Assembly: GCA_933228675.1 (NCBI GenBank) | Contig: OW121742.1 | Location: 128,255,983-128,319,982, forward strand | Length of the DNA stretch: 64,000 bases | Reading direction: 5' to 3' | Origin: Stomorhina lunata | Lineage: Eukaryota > Arthropoda > Insecta > Diptera > Rhiniidae | In this document: piece by piece, positions 13,237-25,240 of the stretch | Numbering within the stretch: the first letter of the stretch is position 1 | How the letters are laid out: each line of letters begins with the position of its first letter | Made by a program: the position numbers and the translations under genes | The notes under the pieces: model-generated | Databases searched by the model: none | Seen by the model: the letters and a program-made list of their open reading frames with translations, nothing else | Told to the model about the DNA's origin: nothing

Positions 13237-13510
13237 AAAGGTATGAACCGCCGTGGTATAGCAGGTTAGTCTTTCTCCTAGCATACCAGAGGTCCTAAGT
13301 TCGATCCCCGGCCAAACTCACTTGAAAAAAAAAAACTAATTTTCAAAAAACCGAAGGTTCACCTCATAACTTCTCTAGCTAATGCATTTTGCCTTTCGGA
13401 GCCGGAGTTAAAATGTAAGTTCCTTTCAATGAGTCTAAAAATAGAATCAGATGCAGCTCATTGTCTCATTGTTCAAATTGGAATGTTGTCAGGGAATTAT
13501 ATCTATATCT
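13237..13510 (+). repeat. tRNA-derived SINE, copy 1
   Basis: The tRNA-like head contains an A-box-like TGGTATAGCAGGTTAGTC and a B-box AGTTCGATCCCC about 35 nt later. It is followed by an A-run and a tRNA-unrelated body with landmarks CACCTCATAA, CTAGCTAATGCATTTTGCC, CGGAGCCGGAGTTAAAA and CAATTTGAACAATG (read as complement). Inverted copies with the same head and body are at 15578-15868 and 42510-42755, and a body fragment lies at 18800-18850. Presence in three places with a pol III promoter-like head supports a SINE rather than a tRNA gene. Confidence 0.8.
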
Positions 13511-15188
13511 ACATAAATGTAGATCTCCATATCTTCTCGAGGGAGCTGAATGCTGCAAGCCCTTTATTGTTTCTGCTTCGAATGTCTTCTGGTGTCCCCC
13601 TTTGGTAGTAATGAGGCTGCCTAAGTAACAAAATTAATCCAAATAAAAATTATAGCAGAATACAATATCTCAGCAGATTAGCTTTAAATAAATTTAAATT
13701 TACCCATTTAACAACAGTTAAGAACATGAACTTTTATTAATACATATTTCTCTTCTTTAAAGGATTTTATTGAAAATAAATGCGTATTTTTTGAGTGTAT
13801 GTCTCAAAAAAACCTATAGCTTTCAATAAAGCGTACGCTTTTTACTAGATCGTACTCTCAGCGGTTTTAAACTCAGTAATGTGATGTTGTCTCGTATATT
13901 GTTTATTAACTTACATACATTAAAAATTTATAAGTAGGTATGTTAGTAGATAAGTATGAATAAGTTATAAAAATCGTATTAAATTAGATCTACAAATATT
14001 TTATAGTAAATGTGTACACACGTACATACATATAAGTAAACGCACTTATAAACACTCAATTACACACAAACATTTCATACATGTCTGCAACTTATTAATA
14101 TGTACAAAAAAGAGAATAATACGAACAAATACTTAAACGCACAGTATAACAATTTCTATCCAAATATTTAAATCGCCTCAAGCTAAAGAAAACAAGAAAA
14201 TTACGGAATTTACTTTGCAACTTATTCCGTATATGATCCAAAAAAAAGCAAACAAACAAAAATGCGAAAAATGAAAAATATAAAGAGATTTGTTAACATT
14301 TAAAAATTTATTAGACAATATCCTCTTTGCCAATGAATTTGAGGGTCAGACAGTCCAGCGAACATCTGATACTGTAATGGTACTTATGTGCGAATTTTAG
14401 AGGTACACTTTAAAATACCAAACACTCATGAAATCAAAAAGTCTCGTTTAAATAAATACAAATACATAGTAGCAATAACAAGTACCCTACACTCTATTAG
14501 TACAAGCGAAAAATTTCATCAATTAGCAGAGTAATTCTATTTTTAAACTCGTGTTAACACAATGTTCTTTTTTATTATTTTATCAGCTGCTTTTTATTTT
14601 AGTGTTGTTGTGGTTCAAGCACGAGTGTTTGTTCATTTGTTCTCATATGACAATCAGTTGGAACGAACCTATACAACCATAATGATCCAGCTTCTGAGAG
14701 TATAAGTTCGAAGACGTACGAACAGTTTTAACGACTATTAAATTCCCTTTTCAATGGATATGTCAAGCTTATCAGTTATTTGTATTTATTATGTTTACCG
14801 CAGCTGTAGACTTATTTATTTATAGAAATAATTGTTTTTTAAGCAGAGACTTAATTTATTATATTATTTTGAGATACATATTTTTTGTAGTTAATCCCTT
14901 AGCAAAAATTTTACTTTAATTTTATTTTCTATATTTAAACGTTATCTTCTTTTTAATTTGCTTTTTCGTATTCTGATCTTGCCGATCATGTAATTACTTT
15001 TGATATTAACATTAAAGGCAAGATGTCTTAATTGTGAGCTATATACAACAAAGAGTCCGTAGTTTAATACTTATTGATCATTTTATTCTCAGATGATTCC
15101 CTGAATGCCGTCTTCTACTCAAACTAACTTTTTTGCCTTAAAAATGGCGTTCGTTATACTAAATCAATCATCTTAAAGTCAGACTAAC
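13511..15188. other. AT-rich intergenic sequence
   Basis: No gene was recognised. Stretches of TACATACA/TATGT microsatellite-like sequence occur near 13975-14110. Confidence 0.6.
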
Positions 15189-15445
15189 GATGTTGCACTT
15201 CCATACATTGATTTGCCATATGGACGTTTTGAAAAATCCCATTAAAAAGAGGGTATACCGCTTTTGCTCAAATTCGGAAACAACTAGTGGAGACGATTAT
15301 CTAATGAGAGAAAGCTAAGACACACACACGTGCTCATGAAATGTATGTTTGTTTGTGCGTTCATGTGTTTTTCATTGTTTTTTATCCACTTTAATTTTAC
15401 ATTTGACAGAATGTATGGAGTGCAATATCTTTATATTGTCTTTTG
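15189..15445 (+). repeat. Dispersed repeat family B, copy 2
   Basis: Same orientation and content as 2198-2460 (CATACATTGATTTGCC, AATGAGAGAAAGCTAAG, GGAGTGCAATATCTTTATAT). It is non-coding. The differences are scattered substitutions and small indels, implying an old dispersed element rather than a recent duplication. Confidence 0.75.
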
Positions 15446-15577
15446 TCAGACGATTTTCTGCTAATGCTTTTAACTGACAGAATCAGTTTTTGTGTCAAGA
15501 AGGTGGTGTTTGTCCGTTTGATAAAGATATTTTCCTCATATTGCAACCATGACTACGTACGTACGGAATTCCCACGA

Positions 15578-15868
15578 CATTTCAATTGGAACAAGGGGTA
15601 CTTCTCTCAGACAATGAGCTGTATCCGATTCTATTTTTAGACTCATTGAAAGGGACCTACGTTTTAACTCCGGCTCCGAACGGCAAATGCATTAGTTAGA
15701 GAAGTTTTAGATAGCCTTATACTCAATAACCAGTGGCTAGCTGATTTATGAGGTCAACCGCTTTTTTTTAATTTATATTTTTCAAGTGGGTCTGGCCGGA
15801 GATCAAACTTGGGACCTTTGGTATGCTAAGCGGTTGACTAACCTGCAATACCACGGCGGTTCATGATT
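15578..15868 (-). repeat. tRNA-derived SINE, copy 2
   Basis: An inverted copy of the SINE at 13237. The body is at the left (AATTGGAACAAGGGGTACTT, CAATGAGCTGTATCCG, CCGGCTCCGAACGGCAAATG) and the tRNA-like head at the right (GGAGATCAAACTTGGGACC, then GCGGTTGACTAACC and CCACGGCGGTTCA). The B-box reads through the complement of GATCAAACTTGG. Confidence 0.8.
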
Positions 15869-17899
15869 GCAACCATGACTGACTTTCAAATATTTTATAC
15901 ATATTTTGGAAAAATATTAATATAAACATGTATTAAACCATTAAAATCTTAATTTGATGATAATCGCTCTACATTTAGGCTAAACGGTTTCGTTTGACAA
16001 GCTACATATAGTATTTTTGTACTTGTGACTGGCTTATGTGATCGTCTACATATATGATCGATTTAACCTCTGACGATAAATATAGTCCATTAATCTAACA
16101 AACGCCATCCAACAGTCTGATAAACAGAAGGTACCACCAACTACATATAGAGCACACCTTGGCCCATCGAAGATTGTATTAATAGCAAAACAAACAAAAT
16201 AATAAAAACGTCAGTTAACCCGCTAGCACCAAAGCAAAATACTCGTACACGATCACAGCTACGCGAATACAGATAAACCGGCAATACATTTTTTTTTTAC
16301 AAAAATCCATATGGAAGTCAACATATACATACATACAACCGCAAAACTTAGCATTTCAAAGTATTTGTGGCAAATAAAAATGGGAATACAATTTTGATAA
16401 GCAGCACCCAAGTTAATCTTTATTATATTGACTTATATTTAAATCAAATGTTCGTTTGTACATTCGTGGATTTCGCAGTAATATCAAAAAAAAGCAAAAC
16501 GTAGCACAGAAAAACAAGGAATATACACAATGAAAACATATAAAAATAATACAGAATTATTCTATAAAAAAGAACGTAATTGGATTTGAAGTGAAAAAAA
16601 TATTTCGTTTTTTTGGTAAAATAAACTTAAAAACTTTCGATGAAATGAACTGAAGCAAAATTTGCGACATTGAAAATAAAAATTCTTCTAATCCTCGGCA
16701 TGTGTATGAATAAAGCTGTTTAGTATTAGAGTGAATCTATTGTATCTGTGTGTCGCGAGTATCTTAATATTTTTTGTATGACTGTAAGCGCCACAATAAC
16801 ACGAAAATAAAGCTAAACATTGTTATGCTCAACTTGTAGATACAATAGAATTGATGACATTTCCGCTTTTATATTCATTCTAAAATACCCTTACAACCAC
16901 AAAAAGCCATATACGGACGCTGAAATCTGTCTGTCATTTCTTGCAGTCAGGAAATTTTACTTTTGTGGGATTGAAGGGAGCTTAACGGTATGACAATATT
17001 GTTGTCTATTCTGTTTGTTAAAAAGCAATTGCACATTTTTATGGTATTAAATTCTAAATGCATCTCCTCATAGCTTTTCTTTGAATTTGTGGAGTTGTAG
17101 GGGTTTGAAAAGAAATAAATACTGTTTTCTCTATTAAAAATATATTACAAATATTTTTAAATAACTTTATTTATAAAGAAAATATGTAGGTTTAATGAAA
17201 TGAATTCTCATCTCATTATAGAATATTCTTTTTTGTTTCATACATTTTTATAACAGAATTTAAATGAAATGTGTAAGTTTATATTATGTAAAAAGCTTTT
17301 CTCATTAATATGATAATTGTGATATATTAAATTAGAAATTGCGTTTCGATAGTTTTGTAGTCCTGTTTTTTTTTTTCTTCCAGATCTTGAATGAGTTATT
17401 GGAAGTTGTAGATAAAAGCCATTACCTCTTAATGTATTAATGCCATACGCACATTTGTAACATATTTTAAACATTCTTTGACAAATTTGTATTTTGAAAT
17501 GAATCTATTATAGTTAACAGCCTTTAGATACTTAGGCCCAATACAAATTGTAGTAACTGAGTGCAATCATGTATTTAAATCTTTTTATAGTTAAACCTAT
17601 ACTGAGACAGAAGAAGAAGGCTTAAGTTAACTAGACATACGAACTTCTATAATATTATGTACATAGAAAGTGCTATGGTAAACCATCTGTTTGAAGCATA
17701 TAATATGTTGAATTTTCATACAAAGTTATACGGGAGATCTACAGGTAAGTTTTAGTGAATGTAAAGTCAAGATAGGGTTGGGCATTTCACAGGTCTTAAT
17801 GTGTTTGGTATAAACATCTTCTGCTTGACTTATAGTGGAGCATACCATCTTTTTATATCGGACTCTATTGCGAGATGTTAGACATACATCATTCCATTA
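15869..17899. other. Intergenic sequence, no gene seen
   Basis: No gene or recognised mobile element was found. The short frames in this stretch lack domain features. Confidence 0.55.
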
Positions 17900-18730
17900 A
17901 TAGTTTGCTGCTTACAACTCCGCATGAATAGATCTTCTCCACGTTCTAGTAGGTGCACCAACACGGCGGCCCCTTCCCTATGGGTTCGAGCAATGTGTGT
18001 ATTTGGACTTCGAATTGTGTGGCCTATCCACCGCCATGTCCGTTGATATACCTCTGTGGAAGTAAGGATTTGGTTTGTAGCGCAAAGTAGATATTTATTT
18101 CTAATGCGATTCGGCCATCATATAATAAGGATTTGCCGTAAGTATTTGTTTGTAAAACCGTAATACAGGACTTGACTTTCGAGTTGTATATTCGTAACTT
18201 AGTTGTTGTTGATATTTGACGAGATTTCCAAATAGCTTAAAGAATGCCGAATGCAGATTTTGCAGAGATTCTACAGTGATAGTATTCTCTTGAAGGTCGC
18301 CTGAGCTTTGGCTTAGAAGACATAAGTCATCGGCATATTCCAAGTCCTCGAGTTGTTCATTAGATACCGTGTCTACCATTTAGAGCCGTGCGTATGTTGA
18401 CGAGGACGAGGCCTTACTCCAGTAGTAACATCGAACGGATCTGATAATTTATTCTTGTGTAGGACTCGACATTTAAAATCAACGTACATGCCTGGATTAA
18501 ATTAATTACATTGCTCTATTACTGTTCTTACTGTGTCCATTAGATCAACACAAGAACGGTTTTCTCTGAATCCAAACTAATTTTCGGGGAGTGTAGTGAA
18601 AACTGCTTCGGATACTCTGTTCAAAATTACACGTAGTTATTGCAGTCTTTGGGGTCACTTTTTTTTGGTATAATGACTAGTATACCTTCATTCCAGGAGG
18701 TTGGCAGAGCTTCTCTTCCCATATATAAAA
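17900..18730 (-). pseudogene. RTE-like LINE reverse transcriptase, decayed
   Basis: On the minus strand, pieces of a reverse transcriptase follow one another across frames. Around 18690 the translation resembles LPTSWNEG and then IPKKSDPKDCNNY; near 18590-18520 it gives a QFGFRENRSCVDLMDTVRTV-like segment. At 18379-18101 there is an open piece with the catalytic LEYADDLCLLSQ motif. Frame shifts and stops separate the pieces, so no functional enzyme can be made. The set of motifs fits the clade to which the C-terminal fragment at 12877-13215 belongs. Confidence 0.75.
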
Positions 18731-18799
18731 AAAAATCTCAAACTACTCATCATAAAACATAAAAGTATTTGATTCCCAACAATGTTTATTTATATAATT

Positions 18800-18850
18800 C
18801 CCCGACAACATTCCAATTGGAACAAGGGCTATTTCTCTCAGGCAATGTTT
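18800..18850 (-). repeat. SINE body fragment
   Basis: CGACAACATTCCAATTGGAA followed by CAAGGGCTATTTCTCTCAGG matches the tail-side body of the SINE copies at 13237-13510 and 15578-15868. The head is missing. Confidence 0.6.
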
Positions 18851-19811
18851 AATCCCTGCCCTAATTTTATTTTATAGCGATTCTTATTACCGAAAAAAGT
18901 CTATTTCAAAAATTAATTGTTTTTAGTTTTTATCTCATGGTACACAGAAAAACGATCGATTGATAAATAGCCTAGTGAAAAGATAAAGCGGCTGCAAAAT
19001 AAAAACAAGTGAGAGTAATCTCTACAAGCAGCTTTTCAGTGTTGCCATTGAGACTAATCTCAAAGAAAATATATGAACAACTTAAAATTCAATTAATTTA
19101 ATTTTAAAACCTTTTTGAAAGTTATAGATTACTGCACTTTCCTAAATGTTCACACTTTTTGAACCATTTCAAGTTAAATTTTATGCTGGCAACACCTTGT
19201 TTACTCAACAAAAATCAGAGAGAGTAAATAAACTCACAAACACATACATATTGACAATGTCTTGCACAGAGATACAAATGAAAAACAAAAGTTGCAGGTT
19301 GTTGTTTTTCCTAAATTCATTTCATTTATTTCATATTGTAAATGTTGGTTGTATTATTTTATTTTTATAATTGGACTTTGTAAAAGAAATAATAAAACGT
19401 TGTTGAAAAAAGCTCTCGGCTTTGAGTATTTGTGTTATTTTTAAAACAACATGAATGCGTTTTACTTAAATAGAAAACAATAATAAAAATTTAAAAGACG
19501 GAGCTGAAATGTAAACAAACAAGATCTTGTTTTTTTATCGTATTTTTCTACTATTTTCTATTAATATTGTCGTTGTAGATTTTGTAGTTCAGTTTTTTAT
19601 TTTCATTTTCATTACTTAGAGGCGAGTATCTCAGCTGAGATGTGTAACTTTGGAACATTTAGTTAGTGATCACGGTACTCTTTAGAAAATCATTGTCTTT
19701 TACAGTGGTTAATATAGTAATTATATATGTATGTATAAGTTATCAGTTGTCTTCGAGTGCGATGCAATAATTATAGTGGTCATATACTATAATTTTAGAT
19801 TTGTCTTTAGC
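18851..19811. other. Intergenic sequence, no gene seen
   Basis: No feature could be supported; the 74- and 60-codon frames at 19146 and 19262 overlap each other and have no recognisable motif. Confidence 0.55.
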
Positions 19812-20018
19812 TTAAAAATAGAACTTTGTTTCGACGATTACTTCTTCATCAGCGCGAAATTTCTTTTTAGCGAGGTCTGAGAACTGGAGAAATGCGCTAG
19901 TGGCTAGATTTTGTGTAACACGGTTGTATAATTGTTTTGATGGGCCTGTTATTCCGCACTTTAATAAACTATGAATATATATATTATACCTTGCTAACCG
20001 ACAGTTGCCTCTTTCCAC
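19812..20018 (-). pseudogene. Possible mariner transposase C-terminal scrap
   Basis: The 68-codon minus frame ends FSDLAKKKFRADEEVIVETK plus FYF. The phrase KKFxxxEEVIxET is common near the C-terminus of mariner-type transposases (GKKFxSNEEVIxETxAYF). The N-terminal two thirds of the frame do not match that family in my reading, so only about 25 residues support the call. Confidence 0.35.
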
Positions 20019-20186
20019 TCATTGCAGTCGGTTCATCACTTGCATTCCACTCAGGGATGGAAAATGGCCTTCCTGATTTTGTATTCGAGTAATACAAAAA
20101 TTAAACGAAAAGTTTTAAAGTCGGATTTGAGCGATCTCGAATGGGTTAGATATAAACCAGTTTAATGCAATCACTTATAAAGTACA

Positions 20187-20436
20187 GTGCCAATACACGC
20201 GGCATGCGGCTGCGGGCGGTCGTAGTATTGCCAGTACATAAAATGTGCGCTTGTTTACAAAAATGTTCATATAATGAAATATTTGAGTAGGATATAATTA
20301 AATCTGACAGCACTGAAAAAATCTGCCGCGCGGAAAAGTAGAACAAAGTTCTACTTTTTTCCATTGCCGCTTGAAATTTGACAAATTAAAAAAACAGCTG
20401 ATTGCCGCCCGCAGTCGCTTGCCGCGTGCATTGGCC
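20187..20436. mobile_element. GC-rich MITE family F with internal hairpin
   Basis: About 250 bp with terminal inverted repeats: GCCAATACACGCGGCATGCG at the left, and at the right the complement of GCCAATGCACGCGGCAAGCG. The similarity continues into CTGCGGGCGG. The centre holds a second perfect hairpin, AAAAGTAGAAC AAA GTTCTACTTTT (20333-20357), flanked by CCGCGCGGA and TTGCCGC. There is no protein-coding potential. It is a non-autonomous fold-back DNA element; the family is unknown to me. Confidence 0.7.
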
Positions 20437-21246
20437 TTCTTTCTATACATTTCAATACCGGAGTGCTGATCGTGTAGAAATGTATGAAATTTCACTGAAG
20501 TAAAATTAGAACCATGTGTCTCTATATCAACACTTTGTACAACAAATGTCCCCAATTTCAGTTCAGTATTGAAATAGCGAATATATGTATCTCAATAGGC
20601 CTTAATTTGATCCCAATGTCTCTATTTGAACGAAAAGCGCTACTAAGTCAATACTAAGTTAATAGTGGTAAAGTCTCCTGGTAGATTTTGTAGGAACTTA
20701 TAATGTTAAATGTCAATAGTACATAGCATTGGATGGCGCAAAATAGGTAAGTAGTGCTGAAGACATTGTAAATAGCGAAACAGTATCTGCCAGCATTTAC
20801 TGCAGGGTTGTGATGTAAAGTAATGCTGAGTTAATCAGAATGCTGCAAGTTGGCCTTAGACCAATTTGTCTATATGTTACAAAATTCAGCAAAATGGAAG
20901 CTACATATAAAAATCAGTTTGAGGAAAAATTAATATTTTCCACTTATACCAAGTAGGACGCGGTAGTGCCATGGTATCAGACAGGTTTAAAATGTATCAA
21001 AAAAAGTACAATTGTACCATGTTTTCCATCCCCAAATCAACATAGCTGACTGCCCATTGAACTCCGGTATGAAATGAGATATATTGTTATATATCGACGC
21101 AAAAATTCGGGTTTAATGTGATTGTATAGCTCAAAAAACTGTTTATAATCATCATTTCGTTATTATTTTCGGTTGATTGTAAGCTTGTGCGGCATACAAT
21201 TTAAAAAGAACTTTTGAGTTAGGTTCCTTTGAAAAAATAACACATA
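20437..21246. other. Intergenic sequence, no gene seen
   Basis: No gene, RNA or repeat could be supported. Confidence 0.5.
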
Positions 21247-21830
21247 CAGTGGTGGAAAAAAATAATAAACATGAGTAAAAAATTTAGTTTTTTCTTAAAT
21301 TTTATCTTAAATTTTTATTAACTCTCACATAAATAAAGTAAAGTTAATAAAATACGTTAAGTTAAACATATTCAATTCGACTATCTAAAATTATTAAAAC
21401 AAAAAGCAGCTCTGCATAATTCTTTTAATTAATTGTGGGTTTTTTGAAAAAATGCCTAGAAAAAATAATAAGAACTTTCTATTTTTTGCAAAATATAATA
21501 ATTTATTTGGTTAAAATGCTATCAAATCATAATATTATTTCAATATTTATTAAAGCTCTTTTCATTGTTATTACTCCTTGGCATCTCCGCGGCATGGAGC
21601 CCACAAGGTTTGCGCAAACTCTCGGCCGAATGGAATACCACTCTTACAGATGTTTTTTCATATTTCGTTCAAATTTTTAGGACTCCCCACAGGTGTTCAA
21701 TAGGTTTTAGGTCTGGTGGCCACTCTAAAACCGGCACATCATTTTCGACAAACCACGATTTTACTCTTCTGGTAGAGGAGTTTGTTTGGATGATTGTCCT
21801 GCATAAATTCCCATTTTAAGGATATTTTCT
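21247..21830 (-). pseudogene. Tc1-like transposase remnant
   Basis: The left edge at 21247 reads CAGTGGTGGAAAAAAATAAT, the style of a Tc1-type terminal repeat. Between about 21560 and 21820 the minus strand gives, across two frames, WEFMQDNHPNKLLYQKSKIV, then WFVENDVPVLEW, PPDLKPIEHLWGVLK and LVGSMPRRCQ. That is the QDNxPxH ... WPxxSPDLNPIENLWG ... SMPRR signature of Tc1 transposase C-termini. Stops and a frameshift are present and the N-terminal DNA-binding part is missing. The right terminal repeat was not found. Confidence 0.75.
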
Positions 21831-22449
21831 CCTCCGCAAATGAAAGCATTTTATTTTTGAGGATCTCTAAATAATCACTGGAGACCATTTTCCAAAAACC
21901 TGTCGGAATGCCAAATTTATGTACCTTTGAATGTAAGGGTAAACATAACCTATAAGTCAGGATACGATCTTGTCATTCTGACCGTTACACATTGACATTT
22001 TCTATGATTGTTTTAAATCATGGTAGGTATACCATAACTTTTTTCTTAATTTTTATACAAAACTATTATGCACTACAAATAAAAAAAAAATTTTAAAATA
22101 GCCTGAAACTCTGTTGGTACCAAGCAAGAGTCGTTTAAATCAATTGATACATTTTAGCTGACCAACACTGACTCGAATCATATTTTAATCAAAACATGAA
22201 AAACTTACGACTTTTATTATAAATTTCACAGACACAAGAAAAATCAGATAAAATATACCTACAGTTAAAAAGAAATTTTAAATATTTTAGAGAACAATAT
22301 TTTTCTGTTATATAAACATTTCTAAAATTTACAAAATATTTATATTTTTTAATATTTTCTTCTAGAAAAAAGTGGTACTTACATCGAAAAATTTTCAACG
22401 AAAATCTAAACGTCAATAAAGTGCTAATTTATTTATAATAAACACAAAC
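21831..22449. other. AT-rich intergenic sequence
   Basis: Sequence beyond the Tc1 remnant with no recognised gene. The 75-codon minus frame at 22189-22416 is Phe/Lys/Tyr-rich and unsupported. Confidence 0.5.
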
Positions 22450-23400
22450 AAACACAATAAAATTTATTTTACTTAATACTTTTTAAACACAAATTTATAA
22501 AATTAAAATTTTTCCTCTAGTTGTTGTTGTTGTTGTGCATTTGTTATTGGTTTTTCTAGATTTTATCACTTGAAATAATTCGAACAATTAATAAATATTT
22601 TTATAATATTTTTCCCGTCAACTCGCGCTGCTTTTTATTATTTTCTTTAACTGCGCGTGTTTTTGTTAAATTTTTAACAAATCATTTAATCACTCTCTTT
22701 TTTTCTTTCTTTCTCACTCTCTCTCTCTCTGTTAAAAAAACAGACACACTCTCTCGCTCTCTTTCTTGCTCGTTCAATCTCCTTTTATCTCTTACATTTA
22801 TTTATTTATTTTTTCATATTTTACTATATTCTACGGGATAAATAAATAAATGGATGGGATGGATGGATGGATCGTTGGTTGGTTGGTTGTGGTTGGATCT
22901 GATCGTGCTTTGTGTGCGAGTGTAGGTGAACGAACAGAAAGAATAAAAATTATTCTTTTATTATTTTTCTTAATTCTTTTTTGTTATAAATTTTCTTTTT
23001 TCTTTATTTTGTTTCAATTAATTGATTAAACACTATTTAATTTATATTTTCTTCCTTCTTTTTTGTTGTAATCTGCAAATTTTATTTCTTAGAATTTTAT
23101 TTAGTTCTTTCTTATTTACGATTTTTTATTTAACACAATTTATATTTTAAAAATTTAAACTCAATTTAGTTAAATTAATTTTCTTTGTATCTTTTTAAGA
23201 CAATAAATATACGGTACTAATTTTAGTGAATGCCACTAAATTTAAACAGAGCCAAAGAAAATAACAGCGATAGCGACAAAAGACAACTCACTCACACACT
23301 CAACCGAATCGTAATGTCTAAAACAAAGGACTGACAAAAGACAACTGAATTGAATGTAAAAGTGCAGAGCTGACAACAAGTGGATAAGTGAATAGTATTG
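22450..23400. promoter_or_regulatory. Possible promoter/5' leader region with GAGA repeats
   Basis: The block holds CTCTCTCTCTCTCT-type runs at about 22690-22790 (GAGA-factor-type sites on the minus strand) and a triplet run TTGTTGTTGTTG near 22522. It also has GGATGGATGGATGG/GGTTGGTTGG tracts near 22850-22890 and an ACTCACTCACACACTCAACC leader-like segment near 23285. Together these resemble a large fly gene promoter and leader on the minus strand. No coding exon could be attached, so the assignment is compositional only. Confidence 0.25.
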
Positions 23401-23958
23401 ATGTCAATGAAGTGCTTTTTAAGCATTCAAATCTAAGAAATAAAAAAGAAAAACGCTAAATAAATAAATCTGTAAAACTGGACTGCAAACTGAACTAAAA
23501 CAAAAAAAAATTAATAATAAATTTCAATTTATGAACAAAAAATGGGAAATATAAAAAACGACATTTAAATGAACTTGCTTTTTTCGTCTACTGTCAGAAA
23601 CGAACGCCCACCAAAAAATCTGTCCCATAAAATTCCCGGTTTCTCTTTCGAAAGTTTAATGAATCAAACAAACTTTCTAATTAGAAAAAATAATTTGTAG
23701 GAAATTAGTGTTCGTGCTACAGCAAACATGGAATGGTTGGTGTCACTACTACTGGTTCGTACAAATTATTCATTTCGTCTTCTTCACCTGATGTGTGTAC
23801 TTGCTATGCAATAAATTCCTGATAATACAGTTCTCTTTAAGGTTTTTGTCTTTGGTTAATATATGAATTCTATAGTCGATAATAATGTTTTCCATAGATA
23901 AGCAATTTTGGACAAACCAGTGTTGGGTTGTAATAACAGTTACAAATTTGATCAACAG
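23401..23958. other. Intergenic sequence, no gene seen
   Basis: No feature could be supported in this stretch. Confidence 0.5.
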
Positions 23959-24192
23959 GGTCATCGGCTTCTGGTGGTATGGGGTCTGCCTACGCCTGAT
24001 TATATGCACCCCTATCGTGAATATTATCTCCCATGGGAATCGTGCTCCGAAAACTTTGTTTACCCTGTAAAACATATAAGAAAAAAGTTTTGTGAACACG
24101 ATTCTCTTGGGAGATAATGTTCGCAGTAGGAGGGGTGCATATAATCAGGAGTTGGGGCCTGCCTACGCACCTATCACCAGAAGCCGATGACC
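23959..24192. repeat. Fold-back repeat at the left edge of a minisatellite element
   Basis: Two imperfect inverted arms, 23959-24044 and 24097-24192, enclose a 52-nt loop. The left arm begins GGTCATCGGCTTCTGGTGG and includes CTGATTATATGCACCCCT; the right arm is its complement and ends CCAGAAGCCGATGACC. The right-arm sequence and the 60 bp after it (TTTTGTAATTTTCGTAAATATC, given here as a landmark in two words: TTTTGTAATTTTCG, TAAATATC) also precede the minisatellite at 49431 and follow, inverted, the one at 58350-58830. Confidence 0.75.
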
Positions 24193-24329
24193 TTTTGTAA
24201 TTTTCGTAAATATCACGATCATTAATGAAGCTCGTGAAAATGAGTATTTAAAGTATTCAGTTAAAATTGGGATATTTTTTTAAATAAATTATAATATTAA
24301 ACAATTTTATATTTTTTAGATTTAATCTT

Positions 24330-25240
24330 TGATAAAAAAATGTTCATGTAGAAACATTTTTGATAAAAAAAAATTTTCTATAGAAATTTTTGATAAAAAA
24401 AATTTTTCTATAGAAAAATTTTCGATAAAAAAATTTTTTCTATAGAAAAATTTTCGATAAAAAAATTTTTTCTATAGAAAAATTTTCGATAAAAAAATTT
24501 TTTCTATAGAAAAATTTTCGATAAAAAAATTTTTGCTATAGAAAAATTTTCGATAAAAAAATTTTTCTGTAGAAAAATATTTTTTGATAAAAAAAATTTT
24601 CTTTAGAAAATTTTTGATGAGAAATATTTTATAGAAAAATTTTTGATAAAAAAAATTTTAATATAAAAATTTTGATAAAAAAAATTACTAATTTTTGATA
24701 AAAAAAATTTTCTATATAAAAATGTTTGATAAAAAATTTTTTGATAAAAAAATTTTCTATAGAAAAATTTTTCATAAAAAATTTTCGATAAAAAATTTTT
24801 TATAGAAAAAAATAAAAAAAATTTTTATAGAAAAATGATTGATAAAAAAATTTTCTATAGAAAAATTTTTGATAAAAAATTTTCGAAAAATTTTTGATAA
24901 AACAATTTTTCGAAAAATTTTTGATAAAACAATTTTCGAAAAATTTTTGATAAAACAATTTTCAAAAATTTTTAATAAAACAATTTTCTATAGAAAAATA
25001 ATTGATAAAAAAATTTTGTATTGCAAAAATTTTTGTTAAAAAAAATTTCTATAGAAAAATTTTTGATAAAAAATTTCCTACAGAAAGAATTTTGATAAAA
25101 AAAAAAAATTTTATAGAAAAATTTTTGATAAAATTTTCTATAGAAAAGTTTTTGATAAAAAAATTTTCTATAGAAATATTTTGATAAAAAATTTTCTACA
25201 ACAAAAATTTTTAATTTTTTTTTTTAATTTTTCAATAAAT
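24330..25240 (+). repeat. AT minisatellite array 1
   Basis: About 910 bp of tandem, variable units of some 26-30 bp built on GATAAAAAAATTTTCTATAG followed by AAAAATTTTT. Unit length drifts through A- and T-run slippage, and some units lose the CTATAG core. Near-identical units occur around 24410-24560 (five or so with TTTTCGATAAAAAAATTTT), suggesting recent local expansion. Open frames across it (IEKFLIKKF-type repeats) are by-products of the unit, not genes. Confidence 0.9.

Noticed and set aside
13237..13330. Functional tRNA gene (A- and B-box-like sequences)
   Set aside because: No cloverleaf with paired acceptor arms can be drawn, and the same head plus body recurs at 15578 and 42510, so it is a SINE.
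24839..25184. Frames with IEKFLIKNF/IEKFLIKKF-type repeats across the minisatellites (also 49263-49840, 50524-50709, 58346-58909)
   Set aside because: They are translations of the AT-rich tandem unit, occur on both strands and in several frames, and have no start context or homology.
24330..25240. CRISPR-like array
   Set aside because: Repeats are contiguous and drifting with no unique spacers, and the genome is eukaryotic.
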